DNA of 64,000 nucleotides from Aporrectodea caliginosa (GCA_020284085.1 JACEVL010000992.1:40149-104148), one strand, 5' to 3'; shown: positions 10,606 through 22,884, counted from the first letter of the stretch. The notes: generated by a model not told the origin, from the letters alone. Program-made: numbers and translations.

Positions 10606-11780
10606 CGCATTTGCTCTGTCATACTGTTCCTAGAGTACTGTACGGTACAAGAGGACATGAAGTGGCATAATGCGCTCGAGTTCATGTGGCACTGTATTAG
10701 GCCTAAGCTACAACATGTAAAGACACAATAAAACTGCAACAGCAGTTTCTAAATTAGATTCTAACAGAAATAGAAAAACAAGATCACTTACAAACCAGTA
10801 GGCAAATTTGACAAGTGGAGTGTTTACGAAACTTCCAAGTCTCGATAAATAATTGCGCACAAATCTAAAACATAAATTTTCTTGCTAATGATCACCCGTT
10901 TAGTAGATTCCATAACATGTCGACATCAAGAATTACTTAATTCGATCTTATTCTTTGTCAGGAGAACGCAGCTTATCCTGTCCTATCTATTCATTGCCAG
11001 TCGTTTTGCCTCGTCCACCGACATCTCAAGACAACGAGGACCATCTTTCTCTGTCAGTTTTTTCTGACATTCCTTTTTTCCCCCTCAGGGAGCCTTTTGC
11101 TTGGCTTTTCTATCTTTTTTGAATACGAACCACATATCCAATCCATTTCGCATGCAAGTTATTAACTGACTGCACTGATAATGATATTATATAATAAAAG
11201 ATATTTGAAGAAATGTTGTCAAAGTGTGCGAATTAAAGAAAACACTTACGACCATAGTGGTCATTATTTTAAAAAAAGATTTAAGAAGGCAATTACAGTA
11301 CAGTTAGTCCCATAGGTAATAGATAGTCTAGAATCTGCAAAGCAAGAGACTGGAATCACAAGGCCCATTTCGACCTCAAATAATTATTTCTGAACATATT
11401 ATATAATAAGATTAATAAAACCAAGCAGCCTCTGCTAAAAAAAATACCAGATAATGATGCCACTGGACTAGCCTACATAGCTTTTTAAAGTAGGATGGAG
11501 CAACATCGACCATAGAGAACCAATGCAATTTGTTCGGGATGTAGTTAGATCATAGACCCCTTAAATTGTCAGGACAGTAGGCGCTCATGCCGTGTCTTGC
11601 AGGGTCTATTGTCGAATTACTCTTTTTATCACAAAATATCAATGAAGAGTCCGATTTGGATGAACTTTTTGTTCTGTTTATCTTGAAGAGTTACATCTGT
11701 TAAAAATATTGACACTAAATTCAAGGTAATTTCATGGTCAGAAGAAATTAAACCTTGCAAAACTCAGAGAAAAGTTGGTA
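10606..11780. other. No gene recognised
   Basis: AT-rich non-repetitive sequence with no exon, RNA gene or element ends that I can support. Confidence 0.45.
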
Positions 11781-11784
11781 AGTA

Positions 11785-12245
11785 AAGTAAGTAAGTAAAA
11801 ATATTCTTTAATAAACCAATTGCCAAACGTATTTTGGTGTACACACATCATAGTAGTTGCAATAATCTAAATTAGCCAGTCTATCTTATTCAAGTCTTAT
11901 TATAAATCATCCTAGTGATGTAGGTTCTTCGCATCAGACTATCAGATTGAGGAATGACACGATCCTGGGGCTGGGGCTTAGATGATAAACAGAAGTTTTA
12001 ACAGGAGGAAGCAAGGCATGTAGCACATGAGCTTTACCGGTCAGAACAGCAGAGAAAAGGCGGGAATCTGCCTTTAGGCATAACTGCTCAAAGGACGGTG
12101 AGTCCCCAGGAAGGTAATGATAGCGAATCAGGCGACGTATCAAGGTCTGAAGCCTGGTCCTTTCGCACTGCCCCGCGAAACCCCACCAAACAGGCGAGGC
12201 ATAAAGCATCCGTGCCAGGGTTGTGGCACGCACGACATCAAAAAG
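11785..12245 (-). mobile_element. LINE 3' end (reverse-transcriptase C-terminus)
   Basis: The minus strand encodes ARMLYASPVWWGFAG, TRLQTLIRRLIRY, CLKADSRLFSAVL and HVLHALLPP. This pattern matches the C-terminus of jockey/RTE-like reverse transcriptases. A 3' untranslated tail follows, ending AATAAAGAATATT-like then (TTAC)n near 11785. The same tail, without coding sequence, appears on the plus strand at about 15430-15504. Confidence 0.7.
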
Positions 12246-12247
12246 AA

Positions 12248-12305
12248 GCGGACCTCACAAGCCGTGAGCAACCAGAGTTGGTTGCTCACAGCTTGCGAGG
12301 TCCGC
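12248..12305. repeat. 28-bp near-perfect hairpin
   Basis: GCGGACCTCACAAGCCGTGA... pairs with its inverse across a loop of about 2 bases with only about three mismatches. The palindrome sits at the inner edge of the LINE fragment and is much more GC-rich than the flanks. Function unknown. Confidence 0.75.
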
Positions 12306-12539
12306 CAATAATTCTAGAAATCAGCTAATTCTTTATGGTGTTTCTCGACCTAATAAGGGCTACATGTGGTACAAAGCAAGGCTACTAAATGATAGACGAT
12401 CCCAGGTTATGTTATGGTCAAAAGGTCAATTATAGAGAAAACTCGGGTTGCTGGGGCTGATAAAGTTAAGTCAAGGTCATTTCAAGGTCAAAGGTAAAAT
12501 CAAGGACAAACGACAGAATCACCCAAATAACACAACTTT

Positions 12540-14760
12540 CTCAATATCTCAGCTTCTAGTTCCCCTAGAATCGTTATCTTGGTGTCTAAATATGCATATT
12601 TAGGGGCAAGGATTCCAATAGAAGTAATTGCAAACACTTAACTACACCAAATTGGCAGCCATTTTCAAAATGGCCGACCAAAAGAAAACTTTATCGATAT
12701 ATCAGCGTCTAGTTCACTTAGAATCGTGATATTTGTGTCTAAACATACATATTTAGTATGAAGGCTTCCAGTTGATGTAATTGCAACCACATGTCTTGCT
12801 GTGCAGTGTGTGCACAAGGAATTTCTGCGTGGCAACTTTACTGTAAAGAAGACATTCTGCAATATTGCCCTAGACCAAGCCCATGAGCACAACAACGCCG
12901 GTGTGATGGATGACGGAGTTGCTGTAATCCTCACACAGAACCCCTAAGCCCTACGACGATGGATGGTGTCTGGACCAGAGATCGAAGAGTTCCAGGCATC
13001 GATAATGAAACCAGAAACGGAATATGATTTTCGACAACATGAGCAGACAAAAAAACACGCAGATAACATTTTCAACCAGGTTAACGCTCTTAGCAATGTC
13101 ATCGAGGAGATGAAAACCTATTCATAGACCACAACAATGACCTACTTGTACTGGATACCAGAGATCTGGCTGATTCAGCAGTGATCGACACAATGCGGAA
13201 CCTCGAGAAAACTGGACAAAAGCAGTATAAAATATTTGGCAACGAACGTCTGGTTGCCCAATCGCAACCTGTCAATGAACCAATCAAAGAAACAACTTCC
13301 CTCTCTTCAGTCATCCGCCTGTACGGGACGAGCCACGAGCAAACAACAGTTGTCATCTGCGAAGATTGATTGGTAACTATTCAGAAGGTTGTACATCTCC
13401 TGTCAGAAACATGAAGGAGATTTGGACGAATTCTTTGCACATAAGAATCAGGCACGCCCATAATCACTTTTGAATAAGGGCAAATTGCGGCTAGGAACTA
13501 AGTCAGACATTGTGAGCTGCCTAGAAGAGCTGGTTCCCACTTCAAAAGACGATGTCATCGCAGATTACCACCAAGGCCCTTCACTGAGTGTACCTACTGT
13601 TGATGCTGTTATACTGGATGGAGCAGTCAGTCAACATGCCCAAGCATGCAGCACCTACTCTGATAATGCCTCCGATATTTTCTTGCCCTAGGGCACGTAC
13701 ATAGGGTAGATGGGGTATGGGATGAATATGTGAATGGTTGGTTGAAGGCAAACACACGCAATGTGATGGGTAAGGGAAGCCGCCGGTGCGTTAAGTCTTC
13801 TAATGTAGGCCTATACCTAGAAGCTGGCAGGAATTTATTAGGAACGACAAAAAAGTCAGAGTTGTTTCCTTTCTTGAGTCTGCAAATAGGAAAACTTTAA
13901 ATAGAAACAGAAGGACAGATCATAACCACAAGGACGTGCTCTGTACTCAGCCAAAGGACACAACTGGACTTGTTCCTTTTAATCAGAAGGAAGCTGATAC
14001 AAGGATTTTCCTGCATGTCTCCGATGCTGCCAAACATGGCTATCGTAAAGTGATGATATGCACAGTTGACTCTGACGTGTTGGTGTTAGCCATAGCAGCA
14101 GTTCAGCAGCTCAGCATTGACGAACTGTGGGTTGTTTTTGCCTCAGGCAAAAGCTTCAGATATATACCAACCCATGAGACGGCACGTGCTCTTTGCCCAG
14201 AGAAGTGCGTAGCCTTGCCCTTCCTACACGCATTTAGCGGATGTGACACAGTTTCATCTTTTGCTTGACGCGGAAAAAGGACTGTATGGGACATTTGGAA
14301 GACAGTTTGGTCGGCCATTTTGGAAAATGACTGCCAATTTAATGTAGACAATGGTTTGCAATTAATTCTAAAGGAATCGTTGCCCAATAAATATGTATGT
14401 CTAGGCACCAAGATCCAAAGTGTTTTTCGGCCGGCCATTTTGGAAAATGGCTGCCAATTTCGTGTAGATAAGTGTTTGTAATTGGTTCTATTACAATTCT
14501 TACCCCTAAATATGTATGTTTAGACACCAAGGTCACGAATCGTGTAGGTGAACTAGAAGCTGAGCCATTGACAAAGTTTTATTTCCGTCGGCCATATTGG
14601 AAAATGGCTGCCAATTTCGTGAAGATAAGTGTTCGCAATTACTTGTTTTGGAATCCTTGACCATAAATATGTATGTTTAGACACCAAGATCATGATTCTA
14701 AGTGAAGTAGAAGCTGAGATATTGAACAATATGTATTTCGGTCAGCCACTTTGTTAAACA
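12540..14760 (+). mobile_element. Decayed element with inverted satellite-like ends
   Basis: Both ends are built from a ~125-165-bp unit containing GGCCATTTTGGAAAATGGCTGCC and TAAATATGTATGTTTAGACACC. About two units in reverse orientation lie at 12540-12790, and three in forward orientation at 14290-14750. They enclose one decayed gene (about 12795-14310). Inverted blocks of tandem units around a gene resemble foldback-type or long-TIR DNA transposons. No target duplication was identified. Confidence 0.6.
12795..14310 (+). pseudogene. Transposon-associated protein family with EADTR..DSDV core (relic)
   Basis: Translated pieces in shifting frames show KTFCNIALDQAHEHNNAG, ALRRWMVSGPEIEEF, LVLDTRDLADSA-like sequence, NEPIKETTSLS, VDAVILDGA, then TTGLVPFNQKEADTRIFLHV, VMICTVDSDVLVLAIAA, SIDELWVVFASGKSFRYI and FSGCDTVSSFA. 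I recall this order of motifs from a multicopy family of uncharacterised proteins in cnidarians, molluscs and fish. The EADTR / DSDV / GCDTVS residues suggest a PIN-like nuclease fold, which is inference. Several stops and frameshifts (for example after TQNP and after SSFA) make this copy dead. Confidence 0.65.
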
Positions 14761-14786
14761 ACTGCCATAGCCGCTAGAGGACGGTA

Positions 14787-15090
14787 AAATTTGGGTTAGT
14801 CCGAAGGTTCGATAGTCCGAAGATTCTGTAGTACGACATTAATCCGACATACAATCGTTGCATGAATTCAACTTCTACATACACTGCAATACCATTTCAT
14901 TATTCCAACTTTCATTTAAGCAGGGATTATTTTCATCAATCCAACTTCTATTTAAGCAAGAATTCTGTTAATTAATCCAACTTCTACTGAAGCAAGAATT
15001 ATTTTCATCCGTCAAGCGAATCTTCGGACAATCGAACCTTCGGACTTACGAACCTTCGGACTATCGGCCTGTTACCAAAATTTGTGTCCC
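14787..15090. mobile_element. Foldback MITE with GTCCGAAGGTTCG repeats
   Basis: The left arm (GGTTAGTCCGAAGGTTCG, GATAGTCCGAAGATTC) is mirrored by the right arm, which has three GTCCGAAGGTTCG-type units in inverse. The centre holds three copies of a ~40-bp direct repeat (CCAACTTCTATTTAAGCAAG). No coding potential. Confidence 0.65.
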
Positions 15091-15419
15091 GGGCTTTTTG
15101 AACTCGTCTACCCATGTACTATTTGGAACCAAAGTGACGCATTTTAACCAGATGTGAAATACTTTGGAAATATTGGCAGCTCGGACCCCCCTATTTGCTT
15201 AATGGGCAGCCAGCGCATCGAGTGCAATTTGAAGAGATATTTTGATACTGAAGGGTTTTGTTATGGCTATGGAAAGATACTTTTGAACCATTTGTAGTTT
15301 GGTTAGATCTCTTTGAAATTGCTACAAAGTTGGCAGTTTGTTTATTATTAAAGGATATTGTCTCTAACTTACTTAATGCGAAAAACGTTTATTGTCAGGA
15401 TACTTTACACTTTGCAACT

Positions 15420-15504
15420 ATGTTTATAAGATGTATGTACACCAAAGCGCGATTAGCAATTGGTTAATAAAGAATATATTTACTTACTTACTTACTTACT
15501 TACA
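15420..15504 (+). mobile_element. LINE 3' tail remnant with (TTAC)n
   Basis: TGTACACCAAAGCGCGATTAGC, then AATAAAGAATATATTTAC and (TTAC)n, is the plus-strand equivalent of the tail at 11785-11850. No coding sequence remains. Confidence 0.6.
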
Positions 15505-16040
15505 AATGGTTCAAAATGATCTTTCCATGGCCATAACAATAACTCATAAAAAGTGATTTGACATGCATATGGACTGAACACCGATCAGTCGAAATGCGTT
15601 TCAAAGCAGTCTCATATTATGGTCCGAAAATATGTGGCGAAGTTAAAATATTATGCCTAAACTACGATCAACGAACAGTTCACCCAGAAGTGTCAAATTT
15701 GTGGAGCCAAGTAGAATGAATTTGGTCTTAGAGCAATAATTTAGAAGTTAATTCTTAGCTAGCCTGTACAGAACATGGTCGAAAACAGAAACAAAGAGTT
15801 GCAGAACTGGACTAGACGAAGGAATGATAAAGAGCACTAAGTAAGATAAATAAGCTGTAACTAGTCACTGACTTGCATGTTTGAGTAGTTTTGCTGTTCT
15901 GTCTTTCATCCTGCAAAAGAATTTGAAAACTTCAATCTCAGTTAGGCCTACGATTCCCAACAGAAAAAAAGATTAAATTTCCATTTTATTTTTGGATGAA
16001 AGATGTATAGATGATATATAAAAATTATGAATATTGTATT
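15505..16040. other. No gene recognised
   Basis: No exon, RNA gene or element end that I can support. Confidence 0.45.
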
Positions 16041-16049
16041 TATAAATTT

Positions 16050-16210
16050 ATACAGCGCCACTCACTGTGCTACACCAACCATATGGGCTTCCATTGCGAG
16101 AGACACCGAGAAAATAAGGTTGTCTTTAAACAGCGAAAGGATGCAGGGAGGCCACCAGCTAGCAGCAATGAACGAGTCATGCGAGGAAGCTGGTTCCATA
16201 GAGTTGGGCA
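16050..16210 (-). mobile_element. CR1-like LINE C-terminal fragment
   Basis: Minus-strand translation gives SRSRRSYLCPTLWNQLPRM and FRCLKTTLFSRC, the usual end of CR1/L2-type reverse transcriptases. It lies head-to-head with the fragment at 16205-16400. Confidence 0.65.
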
Positions 16211-16400
16211 AAGATAAGACCTTCTGCTTCTTGATGAAAACTCCCCCCAGTTCCCTTTCTGTACTAGTGTACGTGACCTAGGTGTCACGCTGGATAGTTC
16301 TCTTACTTCTCTGAACATATCACTCAGCTCACAGGCTCCTCCTACTTTCAACTTTGGCGTATCAGGGCCATCCGCAGATCTGTCTCCTCATTTCGCTGTT
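16205..16400 (+). mobile_element. CR1-like LINE internal fragment
   Basis: FPFCTSVRDLGVTLDSSL followed by degraded frames around RRIRAIRRSVSSF-like sequence is the conserved block just after the YADD region of CR1-type reverse transcriptases. Confidence 0.65.
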
Positions 16401-16765
16401 TAAAGACATATTTAAAAAACTCAGAAATGCGGCAGAAAAAAAGTATTATGCTGATAAATTCATTGAGTGTGAGTACAACTTAACCCTCTAAGGGACAAGA
16501 TTTTTTTTGGTCTGCAAAATGTTAACAACTAACACAAATACACTGTCTAGGGTTCTCCTGTCAACATAATGTAGTTTATTTTATTCTTAGTAGTACACAT
16601 TTGCATTATGGTCACTTTTATTTTATGGGACAGATATGTTCCATTGTCCGTTAGGCAGTAAAAGTACATTTTTGTGCTATGTTGGACTATGTTGATTGAA
16701 TGTCAGAATATGATCAGAATATGATCATGTACCATGTAGCATCGACTTTAATTATAGACAGATAG

Positions 16766-16990
<225 letters not shown>

Positions 16991-17599
16991 CTAGTTGGAT
17001 GGACCTGATGGATAACAGTTATGGTCACTTTGCAAACATTGAGCAACACTACAGGTGGCACACTGAAATCTTGACCGGTTATCTTTGCCCCTCTTGTCAC
17101 AAAGCGTGCATCTCTTTCTGTCGGGCAAGATGCGAGGCAAATGATTATGTATCAACACTAGAGACGCCTTTCTTTGATGGCTCCAGTCGGAAAAGCATTC
17201 TTCCTGGAAGTACAAGAACCTATAAGACCACGAACCACCTGCTGTCTGAACTCCAAATGTGCTATTTTGGTGTCTGCTGGAAGACTTTTTTCAAGTAGCC
17301 ATTCACCACTGCTTTGTTCAGGCTATCAAACATCACTCTCAGATAATTCTGTTATCGGCATCAAATTCTGTTACATAATACGATTTCAGCTGGTACTCCA
17401 GATCAATTCCTACCACATAATTATTTGTTGTATTCTTTCACCCATGATGGCACGTTATCACATACAAAATTTATATGCCTAGGGCCTGCAAGCATGCAAG
17501 AGGAGACATTCAGTCCCTCCAAAGAAAGGACAAGGAGATGAACCTTTTGATGTTGATGGACACAAAGGCTGTCCATCTCATATCCAATTCGGAACCATC

Positions 17600-17673
17600 C
17601 GTATATAGTATGTATGTGCATATGTATGTATGTATATATGTATGTATGTATGCATGTATATATGTATGTACAT
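17600..17673. repeat. (TATG)n microsatellite
   Basis: Imperfect TATG/TGTA repeats. The same tract continues after the hAT insertion (19652-19905) and recurs at 20190-20284. Confidence 0.9.
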
Positions 17674-18109
17674 TAGGGTGGTCCAAAAACATAAAAGTGA
17701 TGCTAGAAACCAAGACACCTCCTAACTTTTTTACACTTGTTATTTGTATTATTCTGAGAAAATTTCACCTTCCTACTCCAACTGGAAGATGGTGCTCAAT
17801 TACGTCAACTTACAACATAGTCGTTGTTATGTCGAAGCATTATGATAGGCCCAATGTGTTACAAATTGTGATTACCTTGGCAAATTTCTTATGCAGTTAT
17901 GCAGTTTAATTCTTCTACTTACTTGTCTATATTTTGAACTTAGTACACAGTTCTTATTACAGATCTGACTATCTATTTCCTGTTTATGCACATACATTTA
18001 GCTTAAATGTATTTTAATTAATATTTGTACAAAACGTAGCTACTGTTTATGCAACACATAATTACAGAATTCTTAGATCTTTGATTGCATTTTATCACCA
18101 TTCTGCAGC

Positions 18110-18290
18110 AATTCACACATGTATGCATACATTCAAGCATACATAATGGTATATACATGCATGTGTACATACATACTTATAGGCATACATACATAATGTT
18201 AACATTCATTCATACATACCTGCATACAAACGTGAATAAAGACAAACATACATACATGCATGCATGCAAGCGTATATGCATACACAAAAA
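18110..18290. repeat. (CATA)n-rich imperfect microsatellite
   Basis: Imperfect CATA/TACA repeats inside the hAT-like element, just upstream of its gene relic. Confidence 0.8.
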
Positions 18291-18349
18291 GCTAAAAAAC
18301 AGTACATGCTGAGTCAGTAATAGCTGAATTTATACGAAGCTGCGCCTTG

Positions 18350-19300
18350 GTGATTGACTTGGATGGTAAAATCTTTCCTGATATTTCTTGAATCGAAGAT
18401 ATGGACCGCCTACCAGACAGTGCTGGTTTCTGAAGGTTGCAAAGATAAGCTACTTGGCATTTTAAAGTTTACCTCTGGAACAGGATGTAACGAAGCCAAG
18501 GCTGTTTACGATCTGCTAGAAGCATGGAAGTTGACTAAAGTAATCAAGCGTTGAGCTTTAACACTGTTAGCTTCAATAGGCATATGTTCTTCTGGAAAAT
18601 GATTGGTCGAGAGCTCCTGTGGTTGGCTTACAGTCAATATGTCATAAAACTGATTTTAATCAAGGTTTTCATTTTGTGCTGCGGTCCTCATAAATTTCAA
18701 TCTTCAAGAGATGTGAGACTTTTGGGGAAAATGTAACACATGACAAATTTCGGGGACTAGAAGAATTCCGATATAGAATTAGTGCTGAAGGAATAAATTT
18801 CTGTGACATATACCTCTTGGGACATCATTTGACTGTGCCATTGCTGATTATTTATACTGTTTCCTTGCAGCAAAAATGTAAGTACTGTTTTTATAATGGT
18901 AAATTCGTAATCTAATAAAAATATTACGATTACAAGATGTTAAGCAATAATTTCAAACCAATCACTCTTTTAGTTCTACCTGCAAAGGGAAGGGTCCGTG
19001 AGCACCGCCTTCCGGTTGGAGTAGGAAGCTAAATTTGGCCAGAATGATACAATTAACAGGTGTAAAAAACTGAGCCTTCTGAATTCTAGCTTAAACTTAA
19101 TTTTTTACCATGTGACTATGGACTAATCAGGACGTTGCGTATCGTAAACGACACAGCCAAGCGTGGTGTCAAGCTCTTTGAAGAATATAACAGCCTCCTC
19201 ACAAATGATGAGGAAGAGAAACAGTTTCTCCTCCAAGTTGTTGAGGCAAACAGAAAAGCTGTCCCCACTGAAATTACGAAGTGGTCTGCTATAGCTGCAA
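18350..19300 (+). pseudogene. Decayed gene of the TAGGGTG hAT-like family
   Basis: Pieces read LLGILKFTSGTGCNEAKAVY, DLLEAWKLTKVIK, GRELLWLA and, after several stops, VNDTAKRGVKLFEEYNSLL with DEEEKQFLLQVVEANRK. The same order (DGKLL, LLGVPKL, DNTxSNTG, RHHI, HARWILKAMYSLKIWM) is found in the relic at 31440-32930, so both derive from one multicopy gene family. It is probably the transposase. At least five stops make this copy non-functional. Confidence 0.65.
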
Positions 19301-19651
19301 TGCTGGAGAAATTAAGCTTTGCGACACATACTTCTGGTACATCATTTGACTTGTGGTGTATTGTGGAGACTGCTTCCATGCATCAAATAGCGTTGCTGAC
19401 ATGACATAACTATTGGTAAATTGATAATCTGGTCATAATATTAAGAATAGAAGATGTGCAGCGTATTTTCTATCTGATCGCACTGTTCGTTCTATATGGA
19501 AAGGGGAGGGGTCCGTGAGCACTGTCTTCCAGTTAGAGTAGGAAGCTGAAATTTTACCAGAATGATACAATTGACAGGTGTAAAAAACTGAGAGGGTGTC
19601 TTGGTTTCTAGCTTGAACTTCATTTTTACCATGTGTCCATGAACCACCCTA

Positions 19652-19910
19652 ATGTACATATGGATGTATATACATGTATACGTAAGTTCATATGTATGTA
19701 TCTAAGTATGTGTGAATTCGTGAATGTATGTGTGTAAGTGTGAATGTATTTATGTATGTCTCCATGCATGCATATATGTATGTATGTATGCATGTATGTA
19801 TGTATGTGCGCATGCATATATATTTATGTATGTGTGTATGTATGTGCATATGTATGTATGTATAATATGTATGTATGTATGAATGCAAGCCTGCATGAAT
19901 GCATCTATGT
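19652..19910. repeat. (TATG)n microsatellite
   Basis: Imperfect tetranucleotide tract forming the right flank of the hAT insertion. Confidence 0.85.
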
Positions 19911-20680
19911 ACGTTTTTACAATGACCTTTCATGAACAGGCATTTTGTACATGCATTTTATGATATTGCTTAAGAGACAATGGGACATATATGTCCCATG
20001 AAGATTTTCTTCAAAATCTGTAAGACTAGGAATGGTTCTTGTCAATGAATATCCTCTTTTGTGAAGAGTCGAAGTACATTATTTAAAAGTTTTGTAATGT
20101 AATATTCCCCTGTGAGAAAAACAAGGAGATGAACCTTTTGATGTTGATGGACACAAAGGCTGTCCATCTCATATCCAATTCGGAACCATCCGTATATAGT
20201 ATGTATGTGCATATGTATGTATGTATATATGTATGTATGTATGCATGTATGTATATATGTATGTACATATGGATGTATATACATGCATTTTGTTTTTTGA
20301 CAAAATTTGTATTTTATTTAAAAAAAAATAATAATCTTAAAATAAAACTATCTGGCCCATAGAATGTGCGGGAAGTCATGAAAAGGTCACGGTTAGATAG
20401 AACAAATACTTAACAAATAAATAAAATCGTTAAACAAACCAATTTGCTCAATCTAATAAATCCAGGCACTTTTTTTCTGACATGGTATTATGCTGATAAA
20501 TTCATTGATGTGAGTACAACTTAAGGAAGACCTGGAAAATAATTAAGACAATGCTTGCATGTGAAAACTCCTCAAGAGTAGATTCATTTATAATTGAAGG
20601 TATTGAAGTTACAGATAAAGGGAAAATTGCAGATAAATTTAACGACTATTTTGTGAATGTAGGCCCAACACTGGCATCTG

Positions 20681-21280
20681 CACGGTGATTCAATAAAAAG
20701 TAAGCCAAGCTTTATAAACAAATATTAAAACTTGAACTATATTTTATTAATAATATTTTCAATATAAAAATATGCATATACTTACTTTTTCATTTTAATG
20801 ACTTCCGGTTTATATTTCTACTCAAAAAAGCAGATGATAATACGATTGAAAACATAAACAAGAAACTAGCAATTTCCGAAAAAAAGCCTTTTAGTAAAGA
20901 AGATTTACACATGATAAAAGGTTTGAGAGAATCCAAGAATTACAGCAGCCGTCAATTTCTACAAGAGTCTCCAGCAAAACACTGGACCAGAAGCGGATTA
21001 GATAAATTGCTTCGAAAAATTAGCGTAACAGGGTCAGTCGACCGCGTCATTGGTAGTGGCAGGCGAAGGTCATCGCGCACTGAAGAAAACGTTGCCCAAT
21101 GGCGCCAGCGCCTCCAGGCTTACGTGCAAGCAGAAGGAGTACATTTTGAACATCTTCTTTAATTATATAATGAAACCATACTACTGAGAATTTCTTCACA
21201 AAAATATTAAATACTGTTTTCATGTTAGAAGTACTTATATGAGACACAAAGTTTGGCTTACTTTTTATTGAATCACCGTG
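20681..21280 (+). mobile_element. Tc1/mariner-like element, internally deleted
   Basis: The 30-bp termini CACGGTGATTCAATAAAAAG and its inverse bound a 600-bp element inside the LINE, flanked by TG (left) and TA (right), consistent with a mutated TA duplication. It encodes only the N-terminal helix-turn-helix part of a transposase, so it is non-autonomous. Confidence 0.85.
20911..21162 (+). pseudogene. Truncated Tc1/mariner-type transposase
   Basis: The frame IKGLRESKNYSSRQFLQESP, WTRSGLDKLLRKI, GSVDRVIGSGRRRSSRTEEN is the DNA-binding paired-like HTH region of IS630/Tc1/mariner transposases. The catalytic DDE region is deleted and a stop follows shortly after. Confidence 0.8.
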
Positions 21281-21341
21281 TAGAATTAGTGAGACTACCA
21301 GTAAATTTGGCTCCTTCTTAAGTAATTCTCCACCCTCCTCA

Positions 21342-22370
21342 ATGGGTCTTATTGGAACTTCCCCTCAGGAAATAATGGCAATTGCCAATCAACTACGTTC
21401 CTCGACTAGCTGTGGACCAGATGGGATAAGTCCACAAGTTGGCAAGGCCTCTATGGGAATTATTGCACCTCTACTTGCCGATATTATTAATTGTTCCTTT
21501 GACACTGGTATTGTCCCTGATAACATTAAAACTGCTAAAGTAATACCCATCTACAAGTCTGGTGATAGGAATAAAATTAATAACTATAGACCAATTTCTG
21601 TCTTAACATATTTCTCTAAGTTTTTTGAGAAAGTTATGTACAATAGACTAATGGAGTATTTTGTTAAGGAAAACACAATATCTCCACAACAATTTGGCTT
21701 CCGTAAAGGGCATTCTACATATATGGCATTACTAGAAATGCAAGACAAAATATCTGACTCCCTGGATAAAAATGAGTTTGCAATGGGAATCTTCTTTGAC
21801 CTATCCAAGGCTTTTGACACGGTTAATCATACTATCCTACTGGGCAAACTTGAGCACTATGGCATTAGAGGCATGGCACAACAATGGCTACAACAATATT
21901 TGGAAAATAGAACTCAGTATGTCCTCTACGAAGGCTATCAGTCTGCTCATAAAACCATTCGATGTGGAGTGCCACAGGGATCTATATTGGGGCCATTACT
22001 GTTCTTGATCTATATAAATGACTTACCTCAGATTGCTGATAAAACTGATTTCATACTATTTGCTGATGACAGCAATGTCTTTTTTACTGATAAATCAATA
22101 GATGTATTGCAGCAGAAAGTAAATAAGGAACTTGAAGTAATATCAAACTGGTTTAAAGCCAATAAACTTTCACTCAATCTGGACAAGACATGTTATATAC
22201 TGTTCCGTGGTCACCGTAAACCAGCTCCCCAACAAGCAATGGAAATTATGATAGATAACAGGGAAATAGTGCAAACTGAATGCACCAAATTTCTTGGTGT
22301 TTATGTAGATCGGCATCTGCAATGGAATGAGCATATCACACATGTATCAAAGAAATTAGCAAAAATATAA
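21342..22370 (+). CDS. LINE reverse transcriptase (main domain)
   Basis: 342 codons open without interruption. It covers the RT fingers and palm: [93 protein letters not shown] (catalytic ADD), NWFKANKLSLNLDKT and TKFLGVYVD. The enzyme primes DNA synthesis on nicked chromosomal DNA. The frame breaks at 22370 and continues in other frames to 22884. The first ATG at 21342 is only the first Met after the mariner-like insertion, not the true start. One of the least damaged LINE ORFs in the window. Confidence 0.85.
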   Translation: MGLIGTSPQEIMAIANQLRSSTSCGPDGISPQVGKASMGIIAPLLADIINCSFDTGIVPDNIKTAKVIPIYKSGDRNKINNYRPISVLTYFSKFFEKVMYNRLMEYFVKENTISPQQFGFRKGHSTYMALLEMQDKISDSLDKNEFAMGIFFDLSKAFDTVNHTILLGKLEHYGIRGMAQQWLQQYLENRTQYVLYEGYQSAHKTIRCGVPQGSILGPLLFLIYINDLPQIADKTDFILFADDSNVFFTDKSIDVLQQKVNKELEVISNWFKANKLSLNLDKTCYILFRGHRKPAPQQAMEIMIDNREIVQTECTKFLGVYVDRHLQWNEHITHVSKKLAKI

Positions 22371-22379
22371 GTGTTCTGT

Positions 22380-22884
22380 CACGAATTAAGCATTATCTGA
22401 CTAAACCTGTTCTCCGACAATTATACTACACGCTGTTTTTCCTTACTTATCATACTGTAATATCTGTTGGGGCTCAAACTATTCCTCTAGATTAAAACGC
22501 CTTGAGACTCTCCATAAACGTGCCATACGTGTGACTTGCTTACTGGGATGGTCTGATAGTACAAAATTAATATTTAAAGATCACAATATTCTAAAATTGA
22601 ATTATATTACAAAATATCAAATTGGACTATTCATGTACTGTTATCATTATGGGCTTCTTCCATCACTGTTTGATAAATATTTCCTTAAGGGTGTAGCTAT
22701 CCATGGACATGATACTAGAGCATCCTGTAAATATCGAACCCCAGGGGCACGAACCATGACTAAGCAGTTCTCAATTAAATGCTCAGGTCCACCACTTTGG
22801 GATTCTCTTCCTCTAAATTTAATAAATATATTACACATGGCTCAATTTAAAGCTCAACTGAAACATTATCTCTTGAACACATAA
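22380..22884 (+). pseudogene. LINE reverse transcriptase C-terminal part
   Basis: Continues the RT after one or two frameshifts: LTKPVLRQLYYTLFFPYLSY, RLETLHKRAIRVTCLLGW, LFDKYFLKG, then PPLWDSLPLNL and stop at 22884. The repeated WDSLP/WNSLP block is the conserved LINE C-terminus. Confidence 0.8.

Larger units (their letters stand above)
17674..19651 (+). mobile_element. hAT-like element, TAGGGTGG termini, with decayed gene
   Basis: It starts TAGGGTGGTCC and ends with GG(A/T)CCACCCTA-type inverse. Homology between the two ends extends about 150 bp. The 8-bp duplication ATGTACAT is at 17666-17673 and 19652-19659. The paralogous segment at 20129-20284 is the same sequence without the insertion (an empty site). 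The 8-bp duplication places it with hAT-like elements. Confidence 0.9.
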
